Shown here: positions 22,538 through 32,672 of the stretch, in pieces
Position numbering within the stretch: the first letter of the stretch is position 1
Layout: each line of letters opens with the position of its first letter
From: Owenia fusiformis
Taxonomy: Eukaryota; Annelida; Polychaeta; Sabellida; Oweniidae
DNA length: 64,000 bases
Direction: 5' to 3'
Assembly (NCBI GenBank): GCA_903813345.2
Contig: CAIIXF020000010.1
Coordinates: 11,413,181 to 11,477,180 of the forward strand
Made by a program: the position numbers and the translations under genes
Notes under the pieces: model-generated
Seen by the model: only the letters and a program-made list of their open reading frames with translations
The model's database searches: none
Told to the model about the DNA's origin: nothing

Positions 22538-23600
22538 TTTTCAGACAAAATTTTTTCAAGGTAAATGAAATAAGCAAATCTGGAAAAGGTCATGTGTGCG
22601 TAAATGCGTGTCAGTATTTAATTTTGAAGAATTGAATTAATTTTTTGACATTAATATTATTTGTGAAGCATCACCTTAACATAGAATTATTTTTATAATT
22701 TTTGCTTGATTCCTTCCATGATAAAATGCAATTATAGACCTGGCACGCGTATCAAAGAAGTACCTGTATTTGGAAATTGCGTCCAGTCTCATTGGTTTTC
22801 AGATAGATGAAATAAGCAAAACTGGAAAAGGTCATGTGTGCGTGAATGCGTGTCAGTATTTAATTTTGAAGAAATGAATTAATTTTTTGACATTAATATT
22901 ATTTGTGAAGCATCACCTCTACGCAGAATTATTTTTATAATTTTTGCTTGGTTCCTTCCATGAGAAAATGCAATTATAGACCTGGTACACGTATCAAGGT
23001 TGTATTTAGAAATTGCGTTCGGTCTCCTTGGTTTTCAAGGTAAATTAAATGAGCAAAACTGGAGAAGGTCATGTGTGCTTAAAAGCATGTGAGTATTTAA
23101 TTTTTGATAAATTTTTTGACATTTTTGACATTTATTATATCTATGGGGAATCATCTTTACATAGAATTATTTTTTGATTCAAATTTAGTTCCTTCTATTA
23201 GAAAGGCATGGGTTAAGATTGGTTCTTATGTACAACTGTAATGAGATTTTTATGTTTGAATCGCACAAAAAGAGATAATGTCACATGTGCGTGAATGCAA
23301 GTCAATATCTTATTTTAAAAACTGAATTATGATTTTGACATTTTCATAAGCTTTAAACCATTGCCTTTCCACATATTTATTTATTTTAACATGAGAACTT
23401 TAAACACGTTCATAACTGAACGGTCAATGTGAGTTGAATTAAAATAAAAAATATCAATTATCTGCGCATTTTCGTTATATTACGTCATACGGGATTTCGT
23501 GCTTTAAGTGGGCTGAAAGTGGAAATGGCACGTGTGCGAAAACGTTTGTTATCAATTCATCTTTCAAAACACATTTTTATTTTTTACATATCTATGATCT
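22538..23600. repeat. decaying tandem array, units about 230-255 bp
   Basis: Successive units share GAAATAAGCAAA.CTGGA, AAGGTCATGTGTGCGT.AATGCGTG, TTTTTTGACATTAATATTATTT and CAATTATAGACCTGG. Units 1 (about 22538-22795) and 2 (to about 23030) are very similar, the third is diverged, and the fourth and fifth keep only scattered words such as CACATGTGCGTGAATGC. Confidence 0.85.
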
Positions 23601-24889
23601 ATGATATATAACCTATGTAAAGAATTATTTTCAAATAAATTGCTAGGTTAATTCAATAAGCAAATCTGAGGTATATTTGAACTTTGATTCCATAGCAGAT
23701 GTAATTCGGACAAAAGTTTTAAAATTCAAAAAGAGATTAAATCAATCAAAATAAATCTTATAATTCAAACAAGTCGACAATACTTGGTTCAGTTCTTTCA
23801 TTTTCAATCATACCACGGTCATAGATTAACATAAGTGACCGTTCGAAAACATACCATTTTTGTAGAAAATGAAAGAAAATCGCGTTATAACATGTATCGA
23901 GTAATTGTCAAGTTCACGACTTAAGTTTGATGTGGTAAAAAGCAAGAGCCAAGATCATTTTAAAAATGAAACATTTGAATAGATATTTTAACATTGAAAT
24001 ACTTTTAGAAAGTAAGCTTATATTAAAGGTTCTATAGAAGTTCTGCTAGAACTAGCTGTTTCGAATTCATCAACTTTTCTCCACAGGATCATTTCGTAGT
24101 ACAAATGCAGGTCATTCAAAGGAAATATAGGTTTCAACATCCCCGTCTATGAATATTGATCTTTTTCAGACAGCAAAGGTAAGTTTAAAACAGAAATACT
24201 TCTTACGAACCCAAATTACATTTTAAACTTAGAATTGTGATCTACGATCTTATGGGTATGTCACAAATTTGATTAGATACATTCACTCAGCAAGCCGTTA
24301 AACATGTAATTAACTTTACAAGCGTAACTATAGGTAACTTTGATTTTAGCATGTTCAAGTTCAAGTTCTGTTGTCTCGAGAGTCAAACGATTATCATCGT
24401 TTATTTGGCTTGCTTTTAGAATTGGGAAAACAAAGGCAAGGTTAATGTTTTATGAACATTCTGATTTGATAGCAAACTTTATTTTTGAGTGTATTAAATC
24501 AAATAAGGCTTATTGCGTCGGGACCCGTACGTTCGCCCAATTAAAGGCAAATGTGCCGTCAATTAAAGAAACATGCACAGTGGTACACCGTTTTTGGCAA
24601 ACATAACACTGATAATAAAAATTCATCAATTGTTATGAAATTTGCACCATCATTAAAAAGAATCTCGAATTTCATGATGACAAAATATCGGATAAATATG
24701 ACATGAAATAAAAATTTGTTACATTTTTTCCCAAAAAGTTGTAAAATAAAAATAAACTAAAAAAATAATATTTTCACGACAAAAAATAAATAGTTCAACT
24801 GTATTGATTATACATGACGTTTTCAAAGAGTAGAGAGCTAGATTCAAAGCACCGTTCCTGCAAGTTTCAAATGAAAATATTAAAAAACG
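23601..24889. other. AT-rich stretch, nothing recognised
   Basis: The open frame at 24340-24606 is not recognised and is probably chance. Confidence 0.4.
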
Positions 24890-25240
24890 CGCGCATATGA
24901 GAACCGCAACTTTCTATGTCTGCACTGACAAAAACTTGAAATCCCCGCTGTAAAGATATAGTCCCACGCGGATGTGCACGTCATAAAACTGATGGGTTAA
25001 GGCAATGTGTCTTCCTACTGTTTACCCCCTGCTATAACCAAGTTGGACGCGCCCGATTGAAACTGAATCACGTGATCTTATTATGCGCCGATGACGTATA
25101 CATGATATCTGTCGCAGTGTTGCGACAGCCAATCAAATTGCGAGTTCTTAATCGGGGAAATGCTAACTGCTTACAGCAGGGGGAAGAAGGAGGTACGGAT
25201 TCTAGACACCTGCTTAGGAGGATGATGTCAGGTGATCTTA
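24890..25240. promoter_or_regulatory. promoter-like, less AT-rich patch
   Basis: In contrast to its surroundings this stretch has several CpGs and factor-like sites: a CACGTG E-box within ATCACGTGAT (about 25066), TGACGT (about 25092), and AGCCAATCAAAT, a CCAAT-type box (about 25127). TCGCAGTGTTGCGA forms a short palindrome. No first exon was found on either strand, so this is a tentative call. Confidence 0.25.
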
Positions 25241-25309
25241 ACAAATAGTGACTAAATTAAAAGATGTTCTACAACAGTCGGATTTAATGAATATATCATA
25301 AAAGATATT

Positions 25310-25510
25310 TGCTCTGACCCTCTTCACAGAATGATATATCCATATACGTTGTTCTTTATTTAGTGGACAGGTTCTGGAAGCGATTATGATGTCAATTTGC
25401 CTGGCTACTTCTCTCAGAACTTGGTCGTGGCTCCAAGTATACCGATGCTCTCCAAGGGCTACTATACAGGAGCTACTGCTGCCGTTGTTTCGGTGAAGTA
25501 AATTATTTTT
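25310..25510 (-). pseudogene. retroelement relic, C-terminal part of a reverse-transcriptase polyprotein
   Basis: On the minus strand a fragment contains YTWSHDQVLREVARQID, which resembles the 'Y-W-RHDQVL' segment found after the reverse transcriptase domain in many animal non-LTR-type retroelements. It lacks the catalytic domain and has no flanking element ends. The family assignment is from memory of the motif only. Confidence 0.45.
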
Positions 25511-25597
25511 ACAATGAAAAAAACAATTATAAAAATATTTTCTCATGTTCCATGTAATATGAAATTAAGAGAGTTTACAAGGGATGTGCGGTATATA

Positions 25598-26099
25598 CAG
25601 GTTGGGCCACAAAGAAACGCCACTTTAAAAAAAAAATGTTTGATCCAAAATTTGTATACCAAATGAAACTTGAACTTACAATATAGCCATGTATTATGAA
25701 TTGTACTTTTATATTTGAACAAACAATGTCACCCATCTTATTGTCCTGATTCAAACCCCATTGATTATAGGGCCCATGGGGAGATCTCCATATGATGGTA
25801 TATAGGCACCCAATCTCGAAATACTGCCCAACTAACGCTAACAATTAGGATAAGTTGAAAGAAACTAAAGTCAGCATTTCGCTGATACTGATGCTATATC
25901 AGAATGGCGACTAAGACGTAGCTATCACCAGAGAGGGTGGTGGACCAATTCCTCTTTTAGGTCAAATACAATCCAAGGACGTATTCCATTATTTTATTAC
26001 CCAAGACCCATGGCACTATATAACTGCAAAATCTGGTGTATGTAGGTTGGTAAATAAAAAGGGTTGACTTTACAAAAGTGGCGTTTTTGGCCCACCCTG
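25598..26099. mobile_element. mariner-type inverted-repeat element, copy 1
   Basis: It begins TA-CAGGTTGGGCCACAAAG and ends ..TTGGCCCACCCTG followed by CA (a decayed TA). The interior matches copy 2 (26290-26905), e.g. ACCAAATGAAACTTGA and GGCACCCAATCT.GAAA. No intact transposase is present. Confidence 0.8.
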
Positions 26100-26289
26100 C
26101 ACAGCAAGCAAGAAACACAATGCAGCCTTGGATCAACAAACAGCACATCTGTCCATAAGTGCAGGAAGAGGTTATTTAATGGGAGGTTTTTGATACAGTG
26201 TATATCTGAGGGAAATACAATATATCTACCCGAGAGACCGTAGTACACTAGCTAGTCGAAGATGACTTTTTAAGATCCCGTTTATACTA

Positions 26290-26905
26290 CTAGGTCAACC
26301 AAAAAACGCCACTTTTTTTCAAAATGCTATAACTTTTTTCATTTTTGATACAAAATCATAATTTGCATACCAAATGAAACTTGAGGTTGCTATCTAGTCA
26401 CGGAGCATGAATTATACACTTTTACTTGAACAACAATATGTCAACAGCGTCTCACTTAAACATGTGGTGTGCCATGAGAAATAGCGATAATTTGTAAAAT
26501 GTTCCTGAACTGATACGGCCTGATGATTGCAAAGCTAACAGGCCTGATGCAAACCCCAGTGAGTATAGGGTATGGGAAGGTCTCCAGGAGATTGTATGAA
26601 GGCACCCAATCTAGAAAATTGCTCAACTAAAGCTGGCAATTAAGACAGGTTAAAAAAACTTAGCTAACATTTCATTGATACTCCTAAAAAACTGAAATAT
26701 ATCATCAAATAGCTAAGGGTGGCGGACCAATTGAACTCCTCTTTTAGATCAAATATAATCCAAGTTGAAGGACTTGTTATATTATATTATTGCTAAGAAC
26801 CCCTGGCACTATATAACTGCAAAATTTGGGGTATGTGGGTAGTAAAAATAAGTTGGAAAAAGTTGTAGTGCCTAGAAAAAAAGTGGAGTTTTTTGGCCCA
26901 CCCTG
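26290..26905. mobile_element. mariner-type inverted-repeat element, copy 2
   Basis: The right end ..TTGGCCCACCCTG is followed by TA. The left end (AGGTCAACCAAAAAACGCCAC) is diverged. It lies in the same orientation as copy 1, less than 200 bp away. Confidence 0.75.
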
Positions 26906-28160
26906 TATATCTGGAAAGTGCAGAGGTTCAATAGTTCAATCAAGTTGAAGTAAAACTGTAAATGTTCATTTTCAGTTTTAAGTGCATCTGACCCCCTGCC
27001 GATTAGTATTAAAAATTATTAAATAATGTACTGTAACTTCAGTAAAATATAAATATATATTGCATACAAAGAAGAAAGAGTTACTTGAAACTTGTCAAAA
27101 GTCGTGGAAGGGATTTAAATCTTCTCTTGGTTTTCTAGATAAAGTCAGGTCGAAATACTATTAGTGAAATGGTTTTATTGGAATCGTGCTCGTAGCCAGC
27201 TTTTGGTAATGGGGGGAAATGGTCGACCCCCCCAATAATAACAATAACAATGATATATGATATACATGTGCTCTGTATTACGTTGGCTACGGGCGGTGCA
27301 GTTTTGCAGAGTAAAACCGGGCTTCATTCCACTTTGGAGAGACATTTGCTCCTGGTATCAGCGGGACCTCCTCATGTTTTCAGCGGGGCCTCCTCATGTT
27401 TTCAGCGGGATCTTTAGTTTATTACTCAAGGTAGAAGCGGGGCCTTGATGGATATGGTAAAATTGATTTATATACTTTTTTGTGAATTTAGGAAGTGAAA
27501 CTCACAATACATTTATTTCATATCATTATGACCATTTCAACTGAAGGGCAACGACCTTCTTCTTCAGCTATAAAATATAGAAATATACAGATAAAAATTC
27601 AAGATGATATTCTCTCTCCAATTTTCAAATAACGAAACTCAGAACATCAGGTCGTGATAATTTTTGCAGCAGTTGCTATTTAGTATCAATACTATGTAAT
27701 AATTGAGTAAAATGAAATGAAAACGCTCTGTACAACATATAATTTAAGTAAACAAAAGATAACCCTTCTTTTCTTTTAATTGCTCGCGATTTCAGCGGGA
27801 ACTTGCTCGCGACTTCTAAATCATAGCGGGGCTTTAGATACCCGTGTACTACGTGACAAGATGTGGACTAAAATATTTAAGCGATCAGGTGTGACCAGAG
27901 CAAATTGTTCGTACAAACTCATGGTTTGTTCGTGAAAACTCATGGATTACATTTATTGCCAAAATAGGGCTTGATCGAGGGACGGATATTACACGTGATT
28001 TCGATTCATGCCAATTGCTAACTCCAAACTCGATCATTATGTCGCCAAACGTCACAAGGTGTCCATTGAAGTAATCATTTGCCTCTGTTTTTATCATACT
28101 ATTGATTTGTCATCAGGTTGTTGCAATATGTTTGAGGGATTTTCAATATCTTATATAATT
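26906..28160. other. intergenic stretch with minor repeats
   Basis: A CGTAGCCAGCTTTTGG..GGGGGG motif near 27190 is probably a fragment of the GGCGTAGCCAG family. A 22-bp word (CAGCGGGACCTCCTCATG..) repeats about 2.5 times near 27358-27412. No gene was recognised. Confidence 0.4.
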
Positions 28161-28169
28161 TATTTACTT

Positions 28170-28470
28170 TCTTTAAGAGTAAAAAGTATATATATAGGCA
28201 GTAGGGGTTATGCACTGGGAGGTTTTGGATACAGGGAATATCCCGAGGGATATACCATGTATCCAAACCGACCGTGCATAACTGGTGTATCTCATACTTT
28301 TTTAAACTTTTTTAAACTTTTGAAAAATTCCCGTGAGCGGGATGGATATATTATATCTGCCCGCATTTGGCCTGGAGCGGGACAAATACAATATATCCTG
28401 CCCGCTCCTCAGACATGATATATATTCCCGAGTGATATCTACCCCAAATCCACTTAAGTATGAGATACAC
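28170..28470. repeat. palindrome-rich block
   Basis: GGAGCGGGACAAATACAATA pairs with TATCCTGCCCGCTCC, and GGATACAGGGAATATCCCGAG.. forms further short inverted repeats. It is noncoding and of unknown class. Confidence 0.5.
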
Positions 28471-28768
28471 ATGTATATACTTATTGGCTCCTTTTCCATT
28501 GTTCATTCGTTTCGTATCACTGTCGTCATGTTACCAAAAAGACCGACTCCGTGCATGGGAGGGCATTTTTTAAATCAATGTTGCTTTTAGCCAATGTTAA
28601 AATACTAGGACATAGCCGGCACACCATGGTACCACATATGTTACATTAACTTTTAAATGTTATATGTCTCTGGCTACACATTGACAATATTGTTGTACGA
28701 GTATGTGCCAAATATTTCACATCGTAAATGGCTTGCTGTTTCATCTCGATTCATCAAACTTATACAAA

Positions 28769-29037
28769 CAGTTAAGATCTGCACTTTTAACCACCTACCG
28801 TTTATGTAACTTAAGTGAGGAATCAAATCGACAATTCTGTTGTCTTCTGAGCTATTTTTTCGCAAACATTTACATTTTCTAAAACACATAATACTGATAT
28901 ACGTTTGTGAGAAGAAATGTCGCTGGGATTCTGCATTCGACGCGTGAAATAAGGAAAAAAGAAAAATCGTACCTTCGACGTTCCGACATTTTGTTAAAAC
29001 GTTTCGGTAACCAGCGTAATCGAGCGGATCACCAGTG
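28769..29037. mobile_element. single-arm copy of foldback family A
   Basis: It corresponds to the right arm of the element at 1531-2068, from the centre (CAGTTAAGATCTGCACTTTT) to the terminus (GGATCACCAGTG). It ends 78 bp before the ATG of the glycosyltransferase-like gene at 29116, so it forms the immediate upstream flank of that gene. Confidence 0.8.
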
Positions 29038-29115
29038 ATGTGGCAAATTGGAAAGTAATTTTGGGAGCTACTCACTTAAAGTATCTGTACTGACTCGTTG
29101 TTTTGAATTTAAAAC

Positions 29116-30069
29116 ATGGCAGCACAGTTTACAGGACGACGTTTTCAGAAAGGCTTGAAATTAACTATTAGTGTTTTTGCTTGTATAATACTGATTTGTG
29201 CTCTCTACGGTATATGCACAAAGGAAAATAATACATTGCAGCCATGGATCAGGAATCACCTACCCATTCCAAGTGCAGAAAGGAATGTTCAAATACCATC
29301 TATAACCTGTGACGTTATGATGAATATCGTAACAAGCTTTCCAGATTCATTGGCAAACGAAACATACCTTGCCAGTAGAGGATACGAACATGAGGATATG
29401 ACGAAGAGACGCAACAGACATATTGAATACCTGTATACCTTAAAAAAGAACATTGAACACCCGTGTGTTGAGCAGATACATTTGTTAGTGGAATCAGGCA
29501 GCGTCAAGGAATCCATAAAAACTCAAACATTGATCCCAATAAACCTATCACGTGTCGATAAACTTCTCACGTTTTCAGAGATAAAGGGGAGACCAACTAT
29601 GAAAATGCTGGCCGAATACGCATCCAAGAACCTAATAGGTAAGGTAGTGGCGTTTCAAAACGCTGATATAATAGTCGGTGAAGGATTTGAAAATGTTAAA
29701 ATGCAATACCTGAAAGACATGAGAATTTTCTATTCACTCAGTAGACAAGGCGCAATGAACGCAACTTTTTGCCAGTTGAGGAACTATTGTGACAGTTATC
29801 TTGGAGCTCACGATACGTACATGCTTTACTTAGGCACTCCTTTTACCCCAAAGGCAATGTCCCTTTTGGATTTCCCCATGAACGCCTATGGAGCGGAAAA
29901 TGTCCTTATGTATGTAATCCGTGAATTCATGCATTACAAATTGATGAATCCATGTAAAGTGTTAAAGATTTACCACCACCATTGCTCCAACGTTAGATCC
30001 TCCAAACGAGAGCCACGTGTGAACAACAAATATTCGGCAATATCTGACCCAGTGAATTTCCTTTTCTAG
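29116..30069 (+). CDS. intronless type II membrane protein, glycosyltransferase-like, 317 aa
   Basis: A short basic N-terminus is followed by one membrane anchor (about residues 14-34), a short stem, and a lumenal domain. This is the usual layout of a Golgi glycosyltransferase. In the lumenal part I see QNADI (181-185), which could be the DxD-like metal site; LSRQGAM (208-214); GAHDTYM (230-236); PMNAYGAENVLMYV (254-267); and NPCKVLKIYHHHC (278-290). The order 'NADI, LSR, D-W/Y, G-EN, NPC..H-H' resembles uncharacterised GT-A-like proteins, but I cannot name a family, so the enzymatic role is inference. N-x-T sites occur at N38, N81 and N215. A close paralog lies at 55046-56005 on the other strand, and a relic at about 53893-53990. 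The lack of introns could mean retroposition or an old single-exon gene. Confidence 0.9.
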   Translation: MAAQFTGRRFQKGLKLTISVFACIILICALYGICTKENNTLQPWIRNHLPIPSAERNVQIPSITCDVMMNIVTSFPDSLANETYLASRGYEHEDMTKRRNRHIEYLYTLKKNIEHPCVEQIHLLVESGSVKESIKTQTLIPINLSRVDKLLTFSEIKGRPTMKMLAEYASKNLIGKVVAFQNADIIVGEGFENVKMQYLKDMRIFYSLSRQGAMNATFCQLRNYCDSYLGAHDTYMLYLGTPFTPKAMSLLDFPMNAYGAENVLMYVIREFMHYKLMNPCKVLKIYHHHCSNVRSSKREPRVNNKYSAISDPVNFLF

Positions 30070-30543
30070 AATTGATATGATGAATTTCCGGGAATACATC
30101 CAAGTGGCCGTTTTAACAACAAATGTTACTTACAGGGTGACACAAAATATACCACCCACTAATTTCGGAAAAGCTTTCTCAATAATTAAGGAATATACGT
30201 GATTTTATTTGTGTAGATAGAATGTTCAATGAAAAAAAGATTGTTGCACTTGGATAGGATCAACAACTCTCAGATTTGGAGATTTCACATTTTCCGTCCA
30301 GGCATGCTCTCGGTGAAATCATCAAATCATGAAATCTGGATTTCTTTCTTAGCCATTATTTGAGTCATTTCCGGATTGCTTTCACTACTTTACCTTTTGA
30401 ATATAACATCTACCCACTTTTCTTAATTAATGTTGTCAATTTTTTAAAGTGTTTTAACACCATCATACTTATGTCACGGTGTGTGGTATTAAAATAGTGA
30501 ACCTTCTTCAGACTGTTAAAATCAAAGGCTTGCAAGCCAGCTT
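30070..30543. other. 3' flank of the glycosyltransferase-like gene
   Basis: CAGGGTGACACAAAATATACC near 30136 looks like a mariner-type end, but no partner end was found. No other gene is visible. Confidence 0.35.
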
Positions 30544-32589
30544 CACTCTAAGAAAAATTGTTTTATTTAGTACAATAATTTTTATTAATTCTTTGTAATT
30601 AAATTGATTCAAATTTGTCACCATGAGGTGCAAAATATCTTAGTATTTCAATTTGCTTATATTACTCATCTAATATTACTTAATCCAAATAAACCATTGA
30701 ACTGAAAAAGTAATCCCTTACAGTAAATCTAGCAAACTGACCCTATTAATTAGCATTGTATTTACTTTTCTTGAGTATTAGAGTACATTGTTTTTACTTA
30801 ATTATGTGCTGTTGCATAATTTATCAGGTGCGGTATTGCACAGTCATCACCACCTTGCTGTAAAGTATTTATATACTTAAACGTAGGTCTAACTGGGCAA
30901 TTTGCCCACTAAGTACTGCATTTACTGTGAGTATTTTTTTCAAAAGTAATCAGGCTTTTTCAAGTTTTATTTTATTCAGACAGTACATGGGGAATTTGCC
31001 TACTGAAGTACTGCATTTACCAAAAGTTATGGAATTTGACTCTTTCAACCGTTAGCATATACCGCCTAGGCTCCAAGAATATATGAGGTGCTTATTTTGT
31101 CAAGCTATCCCTATGTCAGAAAATGGAAAGATGGCGCCACTATAATAGCTAATTAAAAATTCGCTGACCACTTTTCAGACAAACACCTCATATATTCTTG
31201 GTGTCTGGGGTATGTGCTAAAGGTTGAGAGAGTGAAATTCCATAACTTTTACATTTTCAGTAGGGCCCCGTCCGTCAGTAGTATAATATATTATAGTATA
31301 ATAAGGGGAGAGTCTATTGTTCTTAAATTCCCCCATATGTCCATGATTGCATATATCTGAGATGTGAGAATAGTTTATATTCTATAACCTTAAGGGAGTA
31401 GATTTTATAGATAATCGAATAACACAAGATGGAGATTTTTCTTATTAGCTTGATTTCAAATAGAAATAGCATTAATTTATTGTATGTTAATCAACTTCAT
31501 ATAAAATAGAGATCTTTGCAAAGGGGTGGTATCGATATGGAGAACTGAATTCAACAATGTTTTTCTCTTAAACCAATCATTGAAAACATTCTGTAAAAAA
31601 CAAGGTATTTTATGTAATGTTGACTGATTGACAACAATTTAATGCGAAAATTATTTGGAAATATTGTAGTGTGGGCCGTGTAGCAATATGGGTAAAGGTG
31701 ATGAGAGTATATAGAAATATGTAACATGTGCATAAGATACAAGTTTAATGGTAGGTAGTGCGGAAGAAAAATGTTAATCTCTTGACTGACTGGATTAACC
31801 AGCAGACGGATGATAGGCCATCTCGTCAGTGTGCTGTTCAACTAGTGGCGCCATCTCCAGTCAGCTCACAAAAGTGTAACATAATCGATAATTAACTATG
31901 GTCATATTGTTTGAATGATATAGTTTATAAACTCACCAAGTGGAACTGAATTATGTGTATACGTGTTCTCATGCAGAGTATATATAGTGAAAGACAGCTC
32001 TGAGTGATGTAAAAGGGTATTTGTGAAATGACTTATGGGGCTTATACGCAATAAGAAATTGTATATAACAGTATGTGATTTCATAAATGTAGACACACCT
32101 AGCTTTTTAATGTTAGGGTGCTGCTGTTCTAAAAGCATATGTCTAAATAAAAATAAATAAATTAGCACTTTAGATTTTGTCTCAAATTATTTTTTATTAC
32201 TGTTTTTACTATTATTGATTCCAATGGATTCTTCAAGTAATTTGTACACTAAATTTTGCTTACAATTATTTTAAATTACTCATTTGTTATCCATCAATAA
32301 GATTAAGTAATTAATAGTAATTTAAGTACAACGTTGAGCCTGAATTACTTGATGAATTACATTTAAATTATTAGAATTACTGTCAATTTATTGGAAAATA
32401 TTTAAGTAATTAAATGTCTGAAATACTTATGCCAAATAAAACGGAGTAAATTTCAAGTAATTAATGTTTAATGTAAAAACTAGAAAGCTAATTACTTAAT
32501 ACAAGCTCCTTTCACGTTTGTAATATATTTAGTTAATATCAATCTCTTTAAGTAATGTTAAGTAAATAGGCATTACTTTTTTTAGAGTG
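30544..32589. mobile_element. 2-kb element with CACTCTAA..TTAGAGTG ends and AAGTAATT-rich subterminal repeats
   Basis: The left end CACTCTAAGAAAAATTG and right end ..TTTTTTTAGAGTG are short inverted repeats. Inward of both lie many AAGTAATT / AATTACTT words in opposite orientation. Inside are a smaller palindrome (31022-31257) and a segment (31506-31670) related to the foldback at 33594-34318. No transposase, polymerase or integrase was recognised. Superfamily and target duplication are uncertain. Confidence 0.55.
31022..31257. mobile_element. palindromic element nested in the 2-kb element
   Basis: AAAAGTTATGGAATTTGACT on the left pairs with AGTGAAATTCCATAACTTTT on the right, and AAGAATATATGAGGTG with CACCTCATATATTCTT further in. 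It is noncoding. Confidence 0.75.
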
Positions 32590-32617
32590 TTGTGGTTGAA
32601 TAATTTTTTCACAATTA

Positions 32618-32623
32618 TTTATT
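32618..32623 (-). terminator. poly(A) signal of the prolyl 4-hydroxylase gene
   Basis: AATAAA on the minus strand lies 50 nt beyond the stop codon at 32673-32675. Confidence 0.6.
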
Positions 32624-32672
32624 TCATTAAGCATTTCATAGTGTATACAAATATAAAAAATCAAATTAAAAT

